Positions 36,171 to 48,700 of a stretch of 64,000 nucleotides of DNA are shown in pieces. The stretch covers positions 310,001-374,000 of the forward strand of contig OX359193.1 in assembly GCA_947172415.1 (NCBI GenBank), written 5' to 3'. This DNA comes from Chondrosia reniformis. Taxonomy: Eukaryota > Porifera > Demospongiae > Chondrillida > Chondrillidae. Both the position numbers and the translations under genes were made by a program. The first letter of the stretch is position 1. Every line of letters begins with the position of its first letter. Below the pieces are notes generated by a model that worked only from the letters and a program-made list of their open reading frames with translations, searched no databases and was not told the DNA's origin.

Positions 36171-37626
36171 TTATTGGTTCTCAGGAGCGTCTTCTTCATT
36201 CCAGTCGAAGCCTCCAGGTCTGTCCTCAGCCATTCTCTCGTAGTTCGCATCAGTTCGTGGAGCATCAAATAAATATTTCCTGGATATTGAAGAAAAATGC
36301 ACCGTCACGGACAAATGAAGATACTGTCAGATGTTCGCAGACACTCACAGTATGAAAGGTGTTCTCAATATTCTAAATCCACCGGGCTTGTTTGGAAAGA
36401 CATCTTCAAGGAAATAGTATACATGGCCTACTGCTATGCCTAAGATGGACAAAAGTATATTTTGTATGCAGAAACTTTTTCAACACATATTGTTTGATCA
36501 CTTACCCATTAAATCAATTACTAGTGAATTTCCTAATAACAGTGAAAATCCTAGGAGGACCCATGGGAGGTACGGTGCTTGGAAATTGAGCACACCAAAA
36601 AAATTCATCCGAATAAACGGATTCTTCCTACTCCAGACATACACAATCATCATCGTAAATGCATGGCCCAGAAAGACCAAGTGAATGAAGAAAGCTATTA
36701 TCTACAGCCAGTTAAGGAGACTACCTCATTTTCACTTTAGCAAGAAGAGTACTAGTACTAGAGCTCTTTGTTCATTAATACACTACACATCAGTTAAAAG
36801 TGCCAGGAATGTCTTCACAGTAAACCTTAATATGTACTTCCATACTCTTTACTGGAGTAATTATTGCATAAGTTTAGGGCCTAATTTCATCAGACTAGTG
36901 TGGGAATGGATACAATCATTGCAGTCCCACCAAATAGAAACATGGTGACAAAGTCTGCTGTCCGCATTTGAAAAGATCCTTCTTCCAGCCATCGACAGTA
37001 ACGGTAGATGAATATAATGTTGAATAAAAAATTAAATCCAATTGTTCCAAAGAATGTAAATGTTGTAAATAACCTCCACAGCTACAAAACGTCAAAAATG
37101 ATAACTCAAGATGGTCTTCTAAAACAGCACACTTTATACTTGCCTGATAGTTGTAGAAAATCAGTTTAGGATTGAAGTATATCTGGTACGGACTAACTAA
37201 ATCCAGTTGCTACAGAATACGCAGAAAAGAAGCTTACCTGTCAAAGTCTTATCTAATACCTTAGTGATCATTGAATACTGGCGATGCTTATAAATAAGCA
37301 TAGAGAGGGGAATTTCCTAGACTGGAATTTGTCTTTCTAATACAAACGTTCAGTAGATGTCACTACTTGACAGTTTAAAGGTCTCATTGTTTATACATAA
37401 AAGGTTATCAATATATCTGTAATATTGGAGCTAGGGTCTTGTTATTCTAAACGCGTAGTTCTTTCATAAACTCGTATTCATAGGCAAAGATAAAGATTAT
37501 TTAACAGCATGCAAGGGAAAGGGCTAACGGTCTCACCACTGCGACTGTCGTGACCACGCACGCAGTCGTGTAGAGCCGCGTGACGGGAGGTATTTGTAAA
37601 TACTCATCCCTAACATTGAACGCCAT
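36171..37626 (-). CDS. DERL2: Derlin-2/3 ER-associated degradation protein (spliced)
   Basis: Rhomboid-like pseudoprotease that helps retrotranslocate misfolded proteins from the ER. Exon 1 (37626-37537) reads [20 protein letters not shown]. Exon 2 (37209-37144) reads [18 protein letters not shown] and ends NYQ. Exon 3 (from 37081) starts [12 protein letters not shown] and has [12 protein letters not shown] and [12 protein letters not shown]. Later exons give [51 protein letters not shown] and the tail [17 protein letters not shown]. The conserved WR motif and multiple membrane helices are present. The intron after NYQ uses a GC donor (GCAAGT); a GT donor nearby would break the frame. Derlin-3 cannot be excluded. 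Confidence 0.93.
36882..36897. repeat. Second copy of the palindrome arm
   Basis: TAATTTCATCAGACTA in a DERL2 intron equals the right arm of the palindrome at 22049-22063, with no left arm seen nearby. Confidence 0.55.
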
Positions 37627-37670
37627 TTTTCTTTTGTGGTCCTAAATTGATAACATCTACAAAAGCATCT

Positions 37671-37671
<1 letters not shown>

Positions 37672-37718
<47 letters not shown>
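37672..37718 (+). repeat. 47-base poly-A homopolymer
   Basis: An unbroken A run from 37672 to 37718 supplies the A of the ATG of the next open frame. It lies within the 91 bp between the divergent DERL2 and orphan start codons. Such a run is prone to length error in sequencing and to mutation in vivo. Confidence 0.95.
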
Positions 37719-37722
<4 letters not shown>

Positions 37723-38455
37723 GGTAACACAGCATTCGACAGCTCTTGCGTTTGATGGTTTCTATGGCGAGCTAGCCCGGCTAGGGCTCCCCCTTCCTTT
37801 GGTGGCAAGCCTAAAGTTGAACAACCTCACGCTTGAGAGCGCTATGTGGAATGTGAGATGTTCCGCAACGGGTTTCTCGGTGAGCCTTTTCTGGCCATCT
37901 AGAGGTGCGAAGAAGAAACGGCGCCCCAGGAGACGTAGGCAGACCACCCAGGCTAAATCCAGCCAAAGCATAGCCAAGCCTGAAGACAGTGGGGAGAGGG
38001 ATTCAGCGCACAACTGTTCTGTGGGTGTTGGGCCTGTGCAGAACGATCCCCTGGCCACTCCTGATGGTGCCCCTTCTATCCCAGTGCTGGCTCTTCCACC
38101 CGACACGCCATCAGTCAGTAGAGCGGTTGATAACGTTCTAAACGTGTCAGAAGGCTATGATGAAGAGCTGGCGATGTTGGACAAGGTAGTCCAAATTGGT
38201 AGCACTGTGTGTTCTCAGGCTGAGTTTGAGCTGAGGGACACTGGACCAGCATTGAGGTTTAGAACCACTAGAGGAATGGCCCTAACTCCTATCAGGATGG
38301 CAAGCCTAGATGAAGTTGGTGAAGATTCCCTTATTGACGAAGAAAGTACTCGGAAGTACCTTGAATCCTGTAAGAGTGCGGAGTATGTGCGTGTGGATGG
38401 GAAGCCAGGTCTCACTATACATCGGGATGGTGCCGTTTCTGGACACCAATTGTAG
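37718..38455 (+). CDS. Intronless orphan protein, 245 residues, possibly element-derived
   Basis: Not recognised. It starts MAVTQHSTALAFDGFYGELA. The first 60 residues look folded and hydrophobic (LPLVASLKLNNLTLESAMW, SATGFSVSLFWP). A basic cluster follows (KKKRRPRRRR, about residues 65-74), then a Ser/Pro-rich linker and an acidic C-terminal part (EDSLIDEESTRKYLESCK). A basic patch after a short folded domain suits nucleic-acid binding or nuclear localisation. Intronless in an intron-rich neighbourhood, it is followed by AATAAA at 38802 and a short TTCTATC repeat. TAACATCT occurs at 37651 and 38823, a possible target-site duplication. Together these hint at a retroposed or LINE-ORF1-like origin, but no reverse transcriptase is present. 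Confidence 0.55.
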
Positions 38456-38794
38456 TGTCCTCAGAGGTGGTCGGAACCGAGCCCGACTAACCATTGTTTA
38501 TCTGTAATGATTTTTTTGTGTGTGTTCAATTTATAAATTATAATAACAATTTAGAACCTGTGTATTATTTCATGTATATCTCTATCTTACCCGAGAGTTA
38601 CAGGAGAGGAAGCTATTCAGGGATGCCGTGCTTAGACATAGAAGAGATTCTGACTTGTAGAATTAGCTGGATCACTATTTTCATTACTTTTGATATTGTT
38701 GTTGTTAACTGTTTAGTACAAAACTTTTTGTTTCTGTTTTTTTTTTCCAGGACCTGTATGAAAATCTACTGTGTACTGTAGATACAGCATTCCT

Positions 38795-38830
38795 GTTGTA
38801 AAATAAAATTCTATCTTCTATCTAACATCT
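38795..38830 (+). repeat. Terminal TTCTATC repeat after the orphan ORF
   Basis: AAAATAAAATTCTATCTTCT followed by ATCTAACATCT ends the unit carrying the orphan frame. Short tandem tails of this kind occur at 3' ends of some non-LTR retrotransposons. The next gene begins 57 bp later. Confidence 0.45.
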
Positions 38831-38886
38831 GTTGCAGTTCTAAATTGGAAAATTAAATCGGGACTGTGAACGGCTGTAGTTTTAAA

Positions 38887-39564
38887 ATGAACGCTCCTTC
38901 CGCTTTTGAGTCCTTTCTGCTGCACGATGGAGAAAAAAAGTAGGTTAAATACATGTGGTATGACTGTAATTAGTTATCTTCGCTCTGATTTGCTGCAGGA
39001 TAGCAATTCAAAAGGACACGAAGGTGCCAAATGCCGCCATTTTTACAGTTAATAAAGAAGACCACACACTAGGCAACTTGCTGATGAGGTTTGTCCTGTA
39101 GGACCTTTGTCAGAATATGTAGCGAAGGAAAATGCGTGGATTTAAGTTATAATCATCCAAGGTCTACCTACTCATAAGTAGCTTTGGCTGATAACCTTTT
39201 CCGCCATTGGTCTGTTATGTACGTGTGTATCTGTAGACAGCTGCTGAAGGACCCACAGGTGCTTTTTAGTGGTTATAAAGTGCCCCACCCCCTGGAACAC
39301 AAGTTTGTGCTTCGTATTCAGACCACAAACGACTACAGTCCGCAGGAAGCTATCACAAATGCCATCCAGGACTTGCTCAAAGAAGTGCAAATATTGGAAA
39401 ATAGGTTCAAAGTCAGTCCTCCATAGTCTTACACTCCAGACCTGCTTATCAGTGCGCCATTTTGTTTTCTATCATAACTAATATGACAATGATGCAAGTC
39501 TGTTGATTGATCGTTCTCTTGTGCCCTGCAGGAAGCCATCAGAGAGAGACAGGAGATAGGCTAG
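38887..39564 (+). CDS. POLR2J: RNA polymerase II subunit RPB11 (four exons)
   Basis: Core assembly subunit that pairs with RPB3 (alpha-like). Exons 38887-38939, 38999-39088, 39237-39411 and 39532-39564 join in frame to about 116 residues, the normal family length. It begins [18 protein letters not shown] and continues [40 protein letters not shown], then [15 protein letters not shown], ending AIRERQEIG. The NKEDHTLGN and YKVPHPLEH blocks are diagnostic for RPB11 against the RPC19 paralogue. Confidence 0.97.
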
Positions 39565-39746
39565 ATATTGTAGCACCTTAAATATTTTAAACATCTCATG
39601 ACTTCATTGTATAAATTTGGCAAATGTGTTTTTTAAATTGGTAGTATACGATTAATAGCCTACAGTATACGGATATTCGGATATTATTAGTTTCATTGTT
39701 GATTGTTGAAGGTAATCTAAAGATCCCAGTAAGGCCGCAGAGATCG

Positions 39747-42700
39747 ATGCAGCGATCCGGTTTAAAGCCTCCGACGAGCCGAATTACCAAGCCTTCTGCC
39801 ACTGGCGCGGCTCAAGTGACGGGACTTCCTAAGCCAGGTAACGAGGCGCTGTAAACAGTCCACAATTTTGTTTTCATTAAAAGCTCACGTAATTGTCAAT
39901 GAATTTACTTTATTATATCCTCAAGGACAAAGGACGTATGTAGAGAGTAATAAATATATGGTTTTTGATTCTTCTCCTTTCAGGTGGAGTGATTAAAAAG
40001 GCTGCTGCCTCAGGAGGAGTAAGCCAGACTCCCAAGGGAATCAAGCCCGCAGGGAGCACGCAGAATCTGGCTACAACCAACGGAATGAAGCCCGCCTCCT
40101 CGCAGCAAAGCCTAAACGCGAGTAGACCTGGCATACCTTCCTCAAAAGGTAAATCTTCTGTGAAGGCTCCGCCCCCTACAGCAGTGCCATCTATAAAGGT
40201 GGGAGACAGTGTATTAATTGGAGGAAGTAAAGAAGGAACAGTAGCCTTCCTTGGCTCGACTAAGTTTGCCCCAGGCCAGTGGGCAGGGGTGGTCCTCAGT
40301 GAAGCCATTGGTAAGAATGATGGCAGTGTCCAAGGAGTGAGGTACTTTCAATGCAAACCAAATCATGGGCTCTTTTCAAGACCAGAGAAGTTACAAAAGA
40401 TCTCCAAAGTACAACCAGTTGAGACCTCGGTTGATAGAAAGGCTTCGACCTCTTCTGTTAGCTCCTCGGCTCTGGTTGCAAAGAGCCAGCAGTTTAAGAT
40501 AGGGGAACGTGTCGTAATAGGTGGAGCTAAAGTGGGTATTTTAAGGTTTCTGGGAAAGACAGAGTTTGCTAATGGCGTTTGGGCAGGCATTGAACTAGAC
40601 GAAGCAGTTGGGAAAAATGATGGATCCGTTGCTGGTAAACGGTGAGTACAGAGACTATAGCATGCACATACATATATGTAGGTGTAATAATTCCACTGAT
40701 TATTCATGCATCTTAGTATCCTTGCCCAAAGCTCTCACTAGGTTTAGTTCCCTATACATATGCAGGTCTTTACAGTAGAATGGATGGCATATGTAGGGAA
40801 AATGGTGCTTTAGATTACTCATACAATACATGTTATGTGTACGTATGTTAAGTATATAGTTCCACTCCTGCCTTGTATATACTTCCCTGTACACTGTTAT
40901 GCACTAGCTGTTCCCGTGAATGTGTTATACACTAGCTGTTCCCGTGAATGTGTTATACACTAGCTGTTCCCGTGAATGTGTTATACACTAGCTGTTCCCG
41001 TGAATGTGTTATACACTAGCTGTTCCCGTGAATGTGTTATACACTAGCTGTTCCCGTGAATGTGTTATACACTAGCTGTTCCCGTGAATGTGTGTAGGTA
41101 CTTTGAGTGTCTCCCCAAGCATGGCCTCTTTGCTCCTCTTCTGAAAGTGGAGAAGGTGTCTGATTCGCTAAAGGCGGCAGACATCTCACAGAACTCCGAG
41201 GCCATCCCTGCTGCATACAACAAGATGTCTTCCCTCCCTCGCTCCATAGGAGAGGAGACTGCGTCCATCACCTCCGCTGGGTCGGTAGCTAGGAAGGCGG
41301 GGCTTGCTCTGAGGTATACTGGTAGCTCATCTCCTGTCCACTCAGTTAGTTCAGCTGTGTCATCTGGTTCCATTCCCATTTCACCAGTTGCATCTCAGTA
41401 CCAACAAGTGAGATTGGAACGTGCAATTTTACTAAATTACACATTTATGTCTTTATAGTACCAATGTGTGCAAGTGTGCGGATCATGTGCTGAATAGTGT
41501 TAGTTTAATGTTGTAAGGTTACTATATTTAGAACTGGATTAATTTAATCAATCCTTTCAGTGTGTTAATGGAATCTCAACAATTTTAACCTTTAAATGAC
41601 AACATGCATCCTTAGCAATAGTTGCTAATTTTGCCATGACAACAGACATAGAAAATGTACTGCATGAAGATGTCATAAATATGTTTATATACATTACAAG
41701 TGTGATGTCATCAGTTATTTATGATAAGGTTATTTATGTTGAGTTATACTGTATGTAATATATTGAGGCAGTGTATTTATATGTATTTATATGTAATGCT
41801 AGGTATTGTTGGATGCAGAGCAGAAGATTCTAGTACTGCAGGGTCAGGTAGATAGTTTAGAGAAGGAAAAGAACTCCTTGAAGAATGAGGTCGTTGACCT
41901 TAAAAGGTACGTACTCTCAATAATGCTCTCTCCATGCAAGTTGAAAATGAGCACTGCTCTCTCATTGGTGTATAGTGAATCAAAATATGGGTTGAGGACT
42001 TCCGTATATGGTAGTCATTACTATAGTACTGTTTGGTGTTAGATTTGAGGACGATGGGAATCTTTCTTCATTTTTTGCACTTGTAAATAATGCTTGATAG
42101 AGTGGATCTAATTTGTTGTTATTGCACAATATATTAGGCAAACGGAGGATCTTCAGTTTCAAGTTGTGGAATCGTCTGTCACAGGCGATGAGTTCAAGGC
42201 TGTCTCTGATGTTGAGAGGCAGCAACTCAAAGCCTTACAGGAAGAAAATGAAAAGTTGCAGAATACTATAAAGCAAATTGAGGTCAGACTTTCTGTTGTT
42301 ATGGTAATCAAGTCCTTCTACAGTGCTTCATTCAGGGGGGGGAGGTGGGGCATTCACTTTCCCCTTTGGATTTAAGTTCCCACTTAACTATTTATCAAGG
42401 TATGACACTGCCCCTCTGCAAAAATTTTAAAAGTCAATTCAAAAATTTCGCAACATAGTGCATCTGTTTCATTTTTTCATTTTGTGAATACTAATAGTAT
42501 ACTATTAGTATAATAATATTATATGTACCTCTTAATGATCTTGACTCTGTAGGTGTCATCTGATGCAAAGGAAGGAAGAAGCACTGAGCTTGAAGCGCAG
42601 TTGACTTCTCTCAGGAAGCAGGTCGGAGTGCTTCAGGAAGAACTATACAGTCACCAGGTAACCCAGTGTAGGAGAATTATAACAAACAGGAAGTAATTAG

Positions 42701-45700
42701 CCATCCTTGACTGCTCGACAATTGCAGTATATTGTCATGAAAAGCCATCTCTTATTTGATTGGCTGCTGTGCTGATCATGCGGTTGTGTATTCTGTACAG
42801 GACCTGTTGAGGACTGAGAGGAGTAGAGTAAAGGACCTCCAGACGCAACTGGTGGAGAAGAACTCCTCCTCGGGGGAGACTAGCAACACTCTAAAGATGC
42901 TGCAGGACCAGCTCGGGGAGAGCGAGGCCATGACTGATACACTGAAGAGGGAGAAATCCAACTTGACTCAGGAGGTCTCATCAAAGGAGGCATTGATTGG
43001 CAAACTTGAGGGCTTTCTTGAAGAAGCCAAACTGAGGAGTGATGAGGAGAGAGACCGGCTGGTGAAGGCAAGAGACGAAGATGTTGGAAAAGTAAAGGAA
43101 AGATTATACGAGTTAGAAGTAACACTTGACAAGAAGAACAAAGACATAAAGGAATCAGCTGCCAAAATCATCAAACTAGTAAGTTGCTCTCTTCTCCCAC
43201 AGCCGGAGGAGGCTACTCTTGTTTTTCTGACTGTCTTTTAGAGTGAGGAACTGAGAGAAGCTACTGTCATGAAGACTGGACTGCAACAGAAGCTGACAGG
43301 TACAGTACAACAATGTCTACTTCTTTGTATACTTTCAGCTAGCCCCCTCAAGTGGGCGTGGCACTTCAGCCCCTCAAAGGGGCGGAGCACTTCAGCCCCT
43401 CAAATGGGCGGAGCACTTCAGCCCCTCAAATGGGCGGAGCACTTCAGCCCCTCAAAGGGGCGGAGCACTTCAGTCCCTCAAAGGGGCGTGGCACTTCAGC
43501 CCCTCAAAGGGGCGGAGCACTTCAGCCCCTCAAAGGGGTGGAGCACTTCAGCCCCTCAATGGGGCGTGGCACTTCAGCCCCTCAAAGGGGCGGGGCACTT
43601 CAGCCCCTCAAAGGGGTGGAGCACTTCAGTCCCTCAAAGGGGCGTGGCACTTCAGCCCCTCAAAGGGGCGGAGCACTTCAGTCCCTCAAAGGGGTGGAGC
43701 ACTTCAGCCCCTCAATGGGGCGTGGCACTTCAGCCCCTCAAAGGGGCGGGGCACTTCAGCCCCTCAAAGGGGCGGAGCACTTCAGCCCCTCAAAGGGGCG
43801 GAGCACTTCAGCCCCTCAAAGGGGCGGAGCACTTCAGCCCCTCAAAAGGGCGTGGCACTTCAGCCCCTCAAAGGGGCGTGGCACTTCAGCCCCTCATTAC
43901 ATTGCCATGTTGTGTTATGCATGGCTATTTATTTATCTAGATCTCCAGCAGCAGCTGATAGATAAGGAAGAAAAGATCAATACTTCCCATTCTGATTTAC
44001 AAAATGCAAAATCAGAATTTGCAGGTAAAGCTGAAACGGGTCTTGTACAAGATATGATTTGAAACCTATCTTTAGCTTTGACTGTATGCAGTTCATACAC
44101 CTTTGTCGTGTTTCTGTAGAACTGAAGAGGCAGTATCAAACTGAAGTGGGCCACATGGAGACCCTTCAGAACGACAAGATGCAACTGGTACTTACCTACG
44201 TATACACACAGTCACACAATACTGTAACTGTATCTGACCCATCTAAAAGACAATTGATGTTGTTTTCAAGTGTTTATTGAGTTGTACGATGCTCTCTAGG
44301 AGTCCCAGTTGAGTGAACTGGTGAAGATGAGTGGCGACTCTTCGCAGCAGCTGTCCTACTTGAACGAGCAGCTGCGCGAGAAGGACAGAGAGATAGAGGA
44401 GCTACAGACACAGCAGGCACAACTCAACGAAGAGGTGTCCAGGGCATCTGACGAGCTCATATTGACCAAGGATTACGGTGATCTTGAGTATGAAAAGTTA
44501 AAGGAGAACAGTCAAAGAATTCGGGAAGAACTTGAGAACAAAATTGAACATTTGGTAAGCATTTGGTCATTCCCTCCTCTTTGCTACTGGCTAGGGAGCA
44601 TGGTAGATACCAAACCAGGCATACAGATATGCTCCTGTGTTGTCTTGCTTAACTCTCCCATTAAAGGACATTCACAATTCTTTCTCTCTCAGACTACAGA
44701 AATTGAAGAACAAAGAAGCACTTTCAATTTTGAAATACAACAACTGGAAGCTGAAAAACAAGTACGTGCATCTCAGTAGGTAGACCTGTACTGTATATCT
44801 CAGTGGGTAGACCTGTACTGTACATCTCAGTGGGTAGACCTGTACTGTATATCTCAGTGGGTAGACCTGTACTGTATATCTCAGTGGGTAGACCTGTACT
44901 GTATATCTCAGTGGGTAGACCTGTACTGTATATCTCAGTGGGTAGACCTGTACTGTACATCTCAGTGGGTAGACCTGTACTGTACATCTCAGTAGGTAGA
45001 CCTGTACTGTACATCTCAGTGGGTAGACCTGTACTGTATATCTCAGTAGGTAGACCTATACTGTACATTTTATCATGGTGTATGTAGAGTGTAGTTGGAG
45101 AATGTAAAGCTGAGACTGCAGGCCTGGAGAACCGAATACAGCTGCTAAAGAAGGAGCTAGAGGCCGTCACCAGTCAGCTCAGCAGTGAAGAGATGGAGAA
45201 GAAAGAAGCTTTGAGCAAAGCTGAAATGTGGGAGGTGGGTATGTGCTTGTATGGATCTTGGCTATTAATTGAAGGTGTTTGATATACTTTGACTTGCTGC
45301 AGGACGAATATAAGAATGCCAAGTCAGCAGTGACGGACTTGCAGGTAGAGGTGTCCAGTATTAAGCAGCAGGTGCGAGAAGCTACTGACGCTTGGAAGGA
45401 GTCAGAAGACAGAGCGTCTTCCAGGCATCGCGAAGCTGAATCTTTGCAACTTGAATTGGATGCAGTCAAAAAGGAACGAAATTTGTTATCAAAAGTAAGT
45501 AAGAGAGGTGAACCCTCCTATTTCTAATATAGTGAAGTCCTTATCCATGGAGGTGAACCCTCCTATTTCCAATATAATGAAGTCCTTATCCATGGAGGTG
45601 AACCCTCCTATTTCCAATATAATGAAGTCCTTATCCATAGAGGTGAACCCTCCTATTTCCAATATAATGAAGTCCTTATCCATGGAGGTGAACCCTCCTA

Positions 45701-48700
45701 TTTCCAATATAATGAAGTCCTTATCCATGGAGGTGAACCCTCCTATTTGCCACTTAAATATGTACGTACATATGTATGTACATTTACTTAGTTAATTCAT
45801 TCATTTATAAAGGACTTGCAAAGAACTGTACTTGAAAAGAATGAAATCAATGCAGAGAGAGAATTAGCTCTTAGAGAAAAGGAGACAGTTTTGACTGAAA
45901 GAAACTGTGCTTCTGCCGAGCAAACTGCTCTATTGGATGAACGCTCCAAACTTCAAACTGAGAGAGAGAAGCTACTGATTGAAAAGAGGTCGGCTTTGGC
46001 CGAGTGTGACAAGTTGCAAGCTGAGAGAGAGGAGCTGGTAGAGAAACTGAGTCGAGAACAGGTTGCAAGGCAGGATGCAATTCTACAGTCACAGGAAATG
46101 TCATTGAAATATGAATCACTCAAGTCTCAAGTATGAGTGTCTCTGTCATCTGACCTTTGTATATATAGTGTTTCATTTGGACCAGTATTTGTACATTTGT
46201 AGCACGATGAATCCTCTGTTGGGTCAATAAGGTTGAGCAATGAGATAGAATCTTTGAAGGAATCTTTAGATGCGCAGCAGCAGAAATTCAAGGAGAATAT
46301 GTTAGCAATATGCCCTTTGCACAATGAGGGATGCATCTTTACATTACTAGTTTTACTTTTTAGGGAGAAAGTGAACGTTAGGAACAGCGAACTCAACCAG
46401 TTATTACAGTCAGCGGAGAAGGAAAGATTAGGTAGTCAAAATGAGGCACAGAAACTTAGTGATAGGCTGTGGGCAATGAAAAGCACCAATGAAGAGGTGA
46501 GTATATCCCTATAATTATAAGATTAGATGGCATTGATTTATATTATCTGTTGTTGGTCAGTTGGAAAATGCTTTAAAGTCTGCCAGCACTGAGGTGAAGC
46601 AACTTACGGCACAGCTGGAGGAAAGCAAGCTAAAGTGAGGAAGAGACTATTTGGTGTTCTGTTTTGTGAGCTGCCATTTTAAATTTAATTTCCATTTCAA
46701 TTCAGAATAGACTTTTAGTTTTATTTGCAGTTCCATTTAAAATTTATTTTCAGTTTAATTCATTTCCATTTAGAATTTGATTTCCATTTCCATTTAGAAT
46801 ACAAAGTTTAGAGGCAAATAGCGATGCTGAGAAGTCAGTCTGGCAGAAGAGAGCAGAAACAGCCGAAAAGGTACTTGAGAAGAAGGAGAGAGAGGTCGTT
46901 GATGCAAGGGATAAGGTGGGTGTAAAGTTAGCTGTGCAAATGAACTGTTCAAGGGAATTATTGCATTTGTGTGTTAGGCTGCCAAACTTGAAAATGAACT
47001 GGAAGTGAGGAGGTCTGAATACGAAGGCCAAATGGTACGTCTCTGGTTGGTGGGCATGATTTGGAAGTTTAAAAGTTGTTTTGCTCCTTTTATTAGCAAA
47101 ATCTAGAACTTCTTGAAGAAGATAAAGCTAATTTAGAGTTGAGGGTAGCTGAACTAATGGTTGATCTGGAGACACTGCAGAAGGCCTCCAAGGTACCGTG
47201 TATTACAGTATAGCACTAAATACCCTATTAATTATATTGCCATAGAAATTGTGTAATTATTTCTGTAATTGTTTATAGAAATCTCGTGACAGTTCTCCTC
47301 AAATCAGAAGAAGCCACAAAGGTACGTATGTGCGCTCATCAGATTGCACTTTACTTGTTAAAGCTGCTACAGGTCCTCAGCCCTGATATACGTATGTACC
47401 TCCATCTTTATCACCATAGCAACAGATGATACCAGACTAATGGAAGCACAGGAAGAACTCCTCAAGACAAAAATGGAAGAAGAAAGTCAGAAACAGCAGA
47501 TTGAGTTCCTCAATTCTGTAATCAGTGACATGCAGGTAAGAACCATGTGCTGATCTCCCTCTGTTTCCTTGGTAACGCCTGCTGTCTCTATTATAGAGAA
47601 AGTTAGAAGTGGCAGAAAGCTTGGCATTGGCTCAAGGTGGAGATGATATGAATTATAGGTACGAATTTGTTTTCCAGGTAGCCTTCCGACATTGTTAAGT
47701 ACTAACTTACCTCTAATTAGTGAATCTCTGTAAAATGGCTACATTGAGCTAAATGGAGTTCCAGTATAATGATAACACCTGATACAGTGGAACCTCCATT
47801 AACGGACACCTCCCAACGGCGGACACTTGCGATAAAATGGACACTTACGTAGGTCCCGAACGATATCCATTAATCTCTGTACAAAAAAACTCCAAAAACG
47901 GACACCTCTCTAACCCGTAAAACGGACAATAAAATACTCCCCGTTTTTGATAACGGACACTGCGCTATTTTCTCGGACACGTGATTACGGCATGATAAGT
48001 TCTCGTCTGTCTTAGAGAGGTTCCACTGTACATTTATAATGTACAGAATACAGATATTTATAATGATACTTGATACCTGATATTGTAATGCAAATGCTTT
48101 ATTTGTATTTCCTCCAATTGTGTACGTACAGCTACGAGAATGATGACAGTCACGAGAGCTCTCCTATGACCCAGGCTCTTCCTCCCAGGCTGTTCTGTGA
48201 CATCTGTGATGTGTTTGATCAGCATGACACTGACGACTGCCCTTTGCAGGCCAACGAACTGGAGCAGTTGGAGTCCCACACGCAATACCATGGCCACCGT
48301 GGAGCAGAAAGACCTTACTGTGAAACTTGTGAAGGTAGAGATAATCTAAAGCCATTAAATGGAATTCAGCATATTGTATCAGATAATATATTGGATACGT
48401 CAGTGTTTATTGATCTGAAAATTATAGATGCTGTTAAAATTGTCTATACAAGGCTATTTCTCACATTTAATAGTATACCCATTGCTTGTGTATTATCTAT
48501 TGTGTAATATTCTGGATTTTAATGTTTTATTAGATGAGCGTTTGCTTTTTTAATTCCATTGTTATGTATCTTAAAGTTCTCTACTAGATATATTTCCTAT
48601 TCCTCATAGCATTTGGCCACTGGACAGAAGAATGCCCTTATGACGCGGTAAGTCAACCCTTTTCATTTGCTTCAAACTATTCAGCCATTTTATTCACCTC

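Noticed and set aside
37533-37808. Minus-strand frame with poly-Phe
   Set aside because: Overlaps the A47 run and is out of frame with the recognised DERL2 first exon.
43269-44062. Two long GALQPLKGAEHFSPSK-type open frames
   Set aside because: 26 bp minisatellite without stops inside a CLIP1 intron.
44724-45170. YSTGLPTEM and YISVGRPVL repeat proteins
   Set aside because: 27 bp minisatellite in a CLIP1 intron; unit length divisible by three keeps frames open.
45489-45795. MDKDFIILEIGGFTS and NPPISNIMKSLS repeat proteins
   Set aside because: 45 bp intronic minisatellite, open on both strands because 45 is divisible by three.
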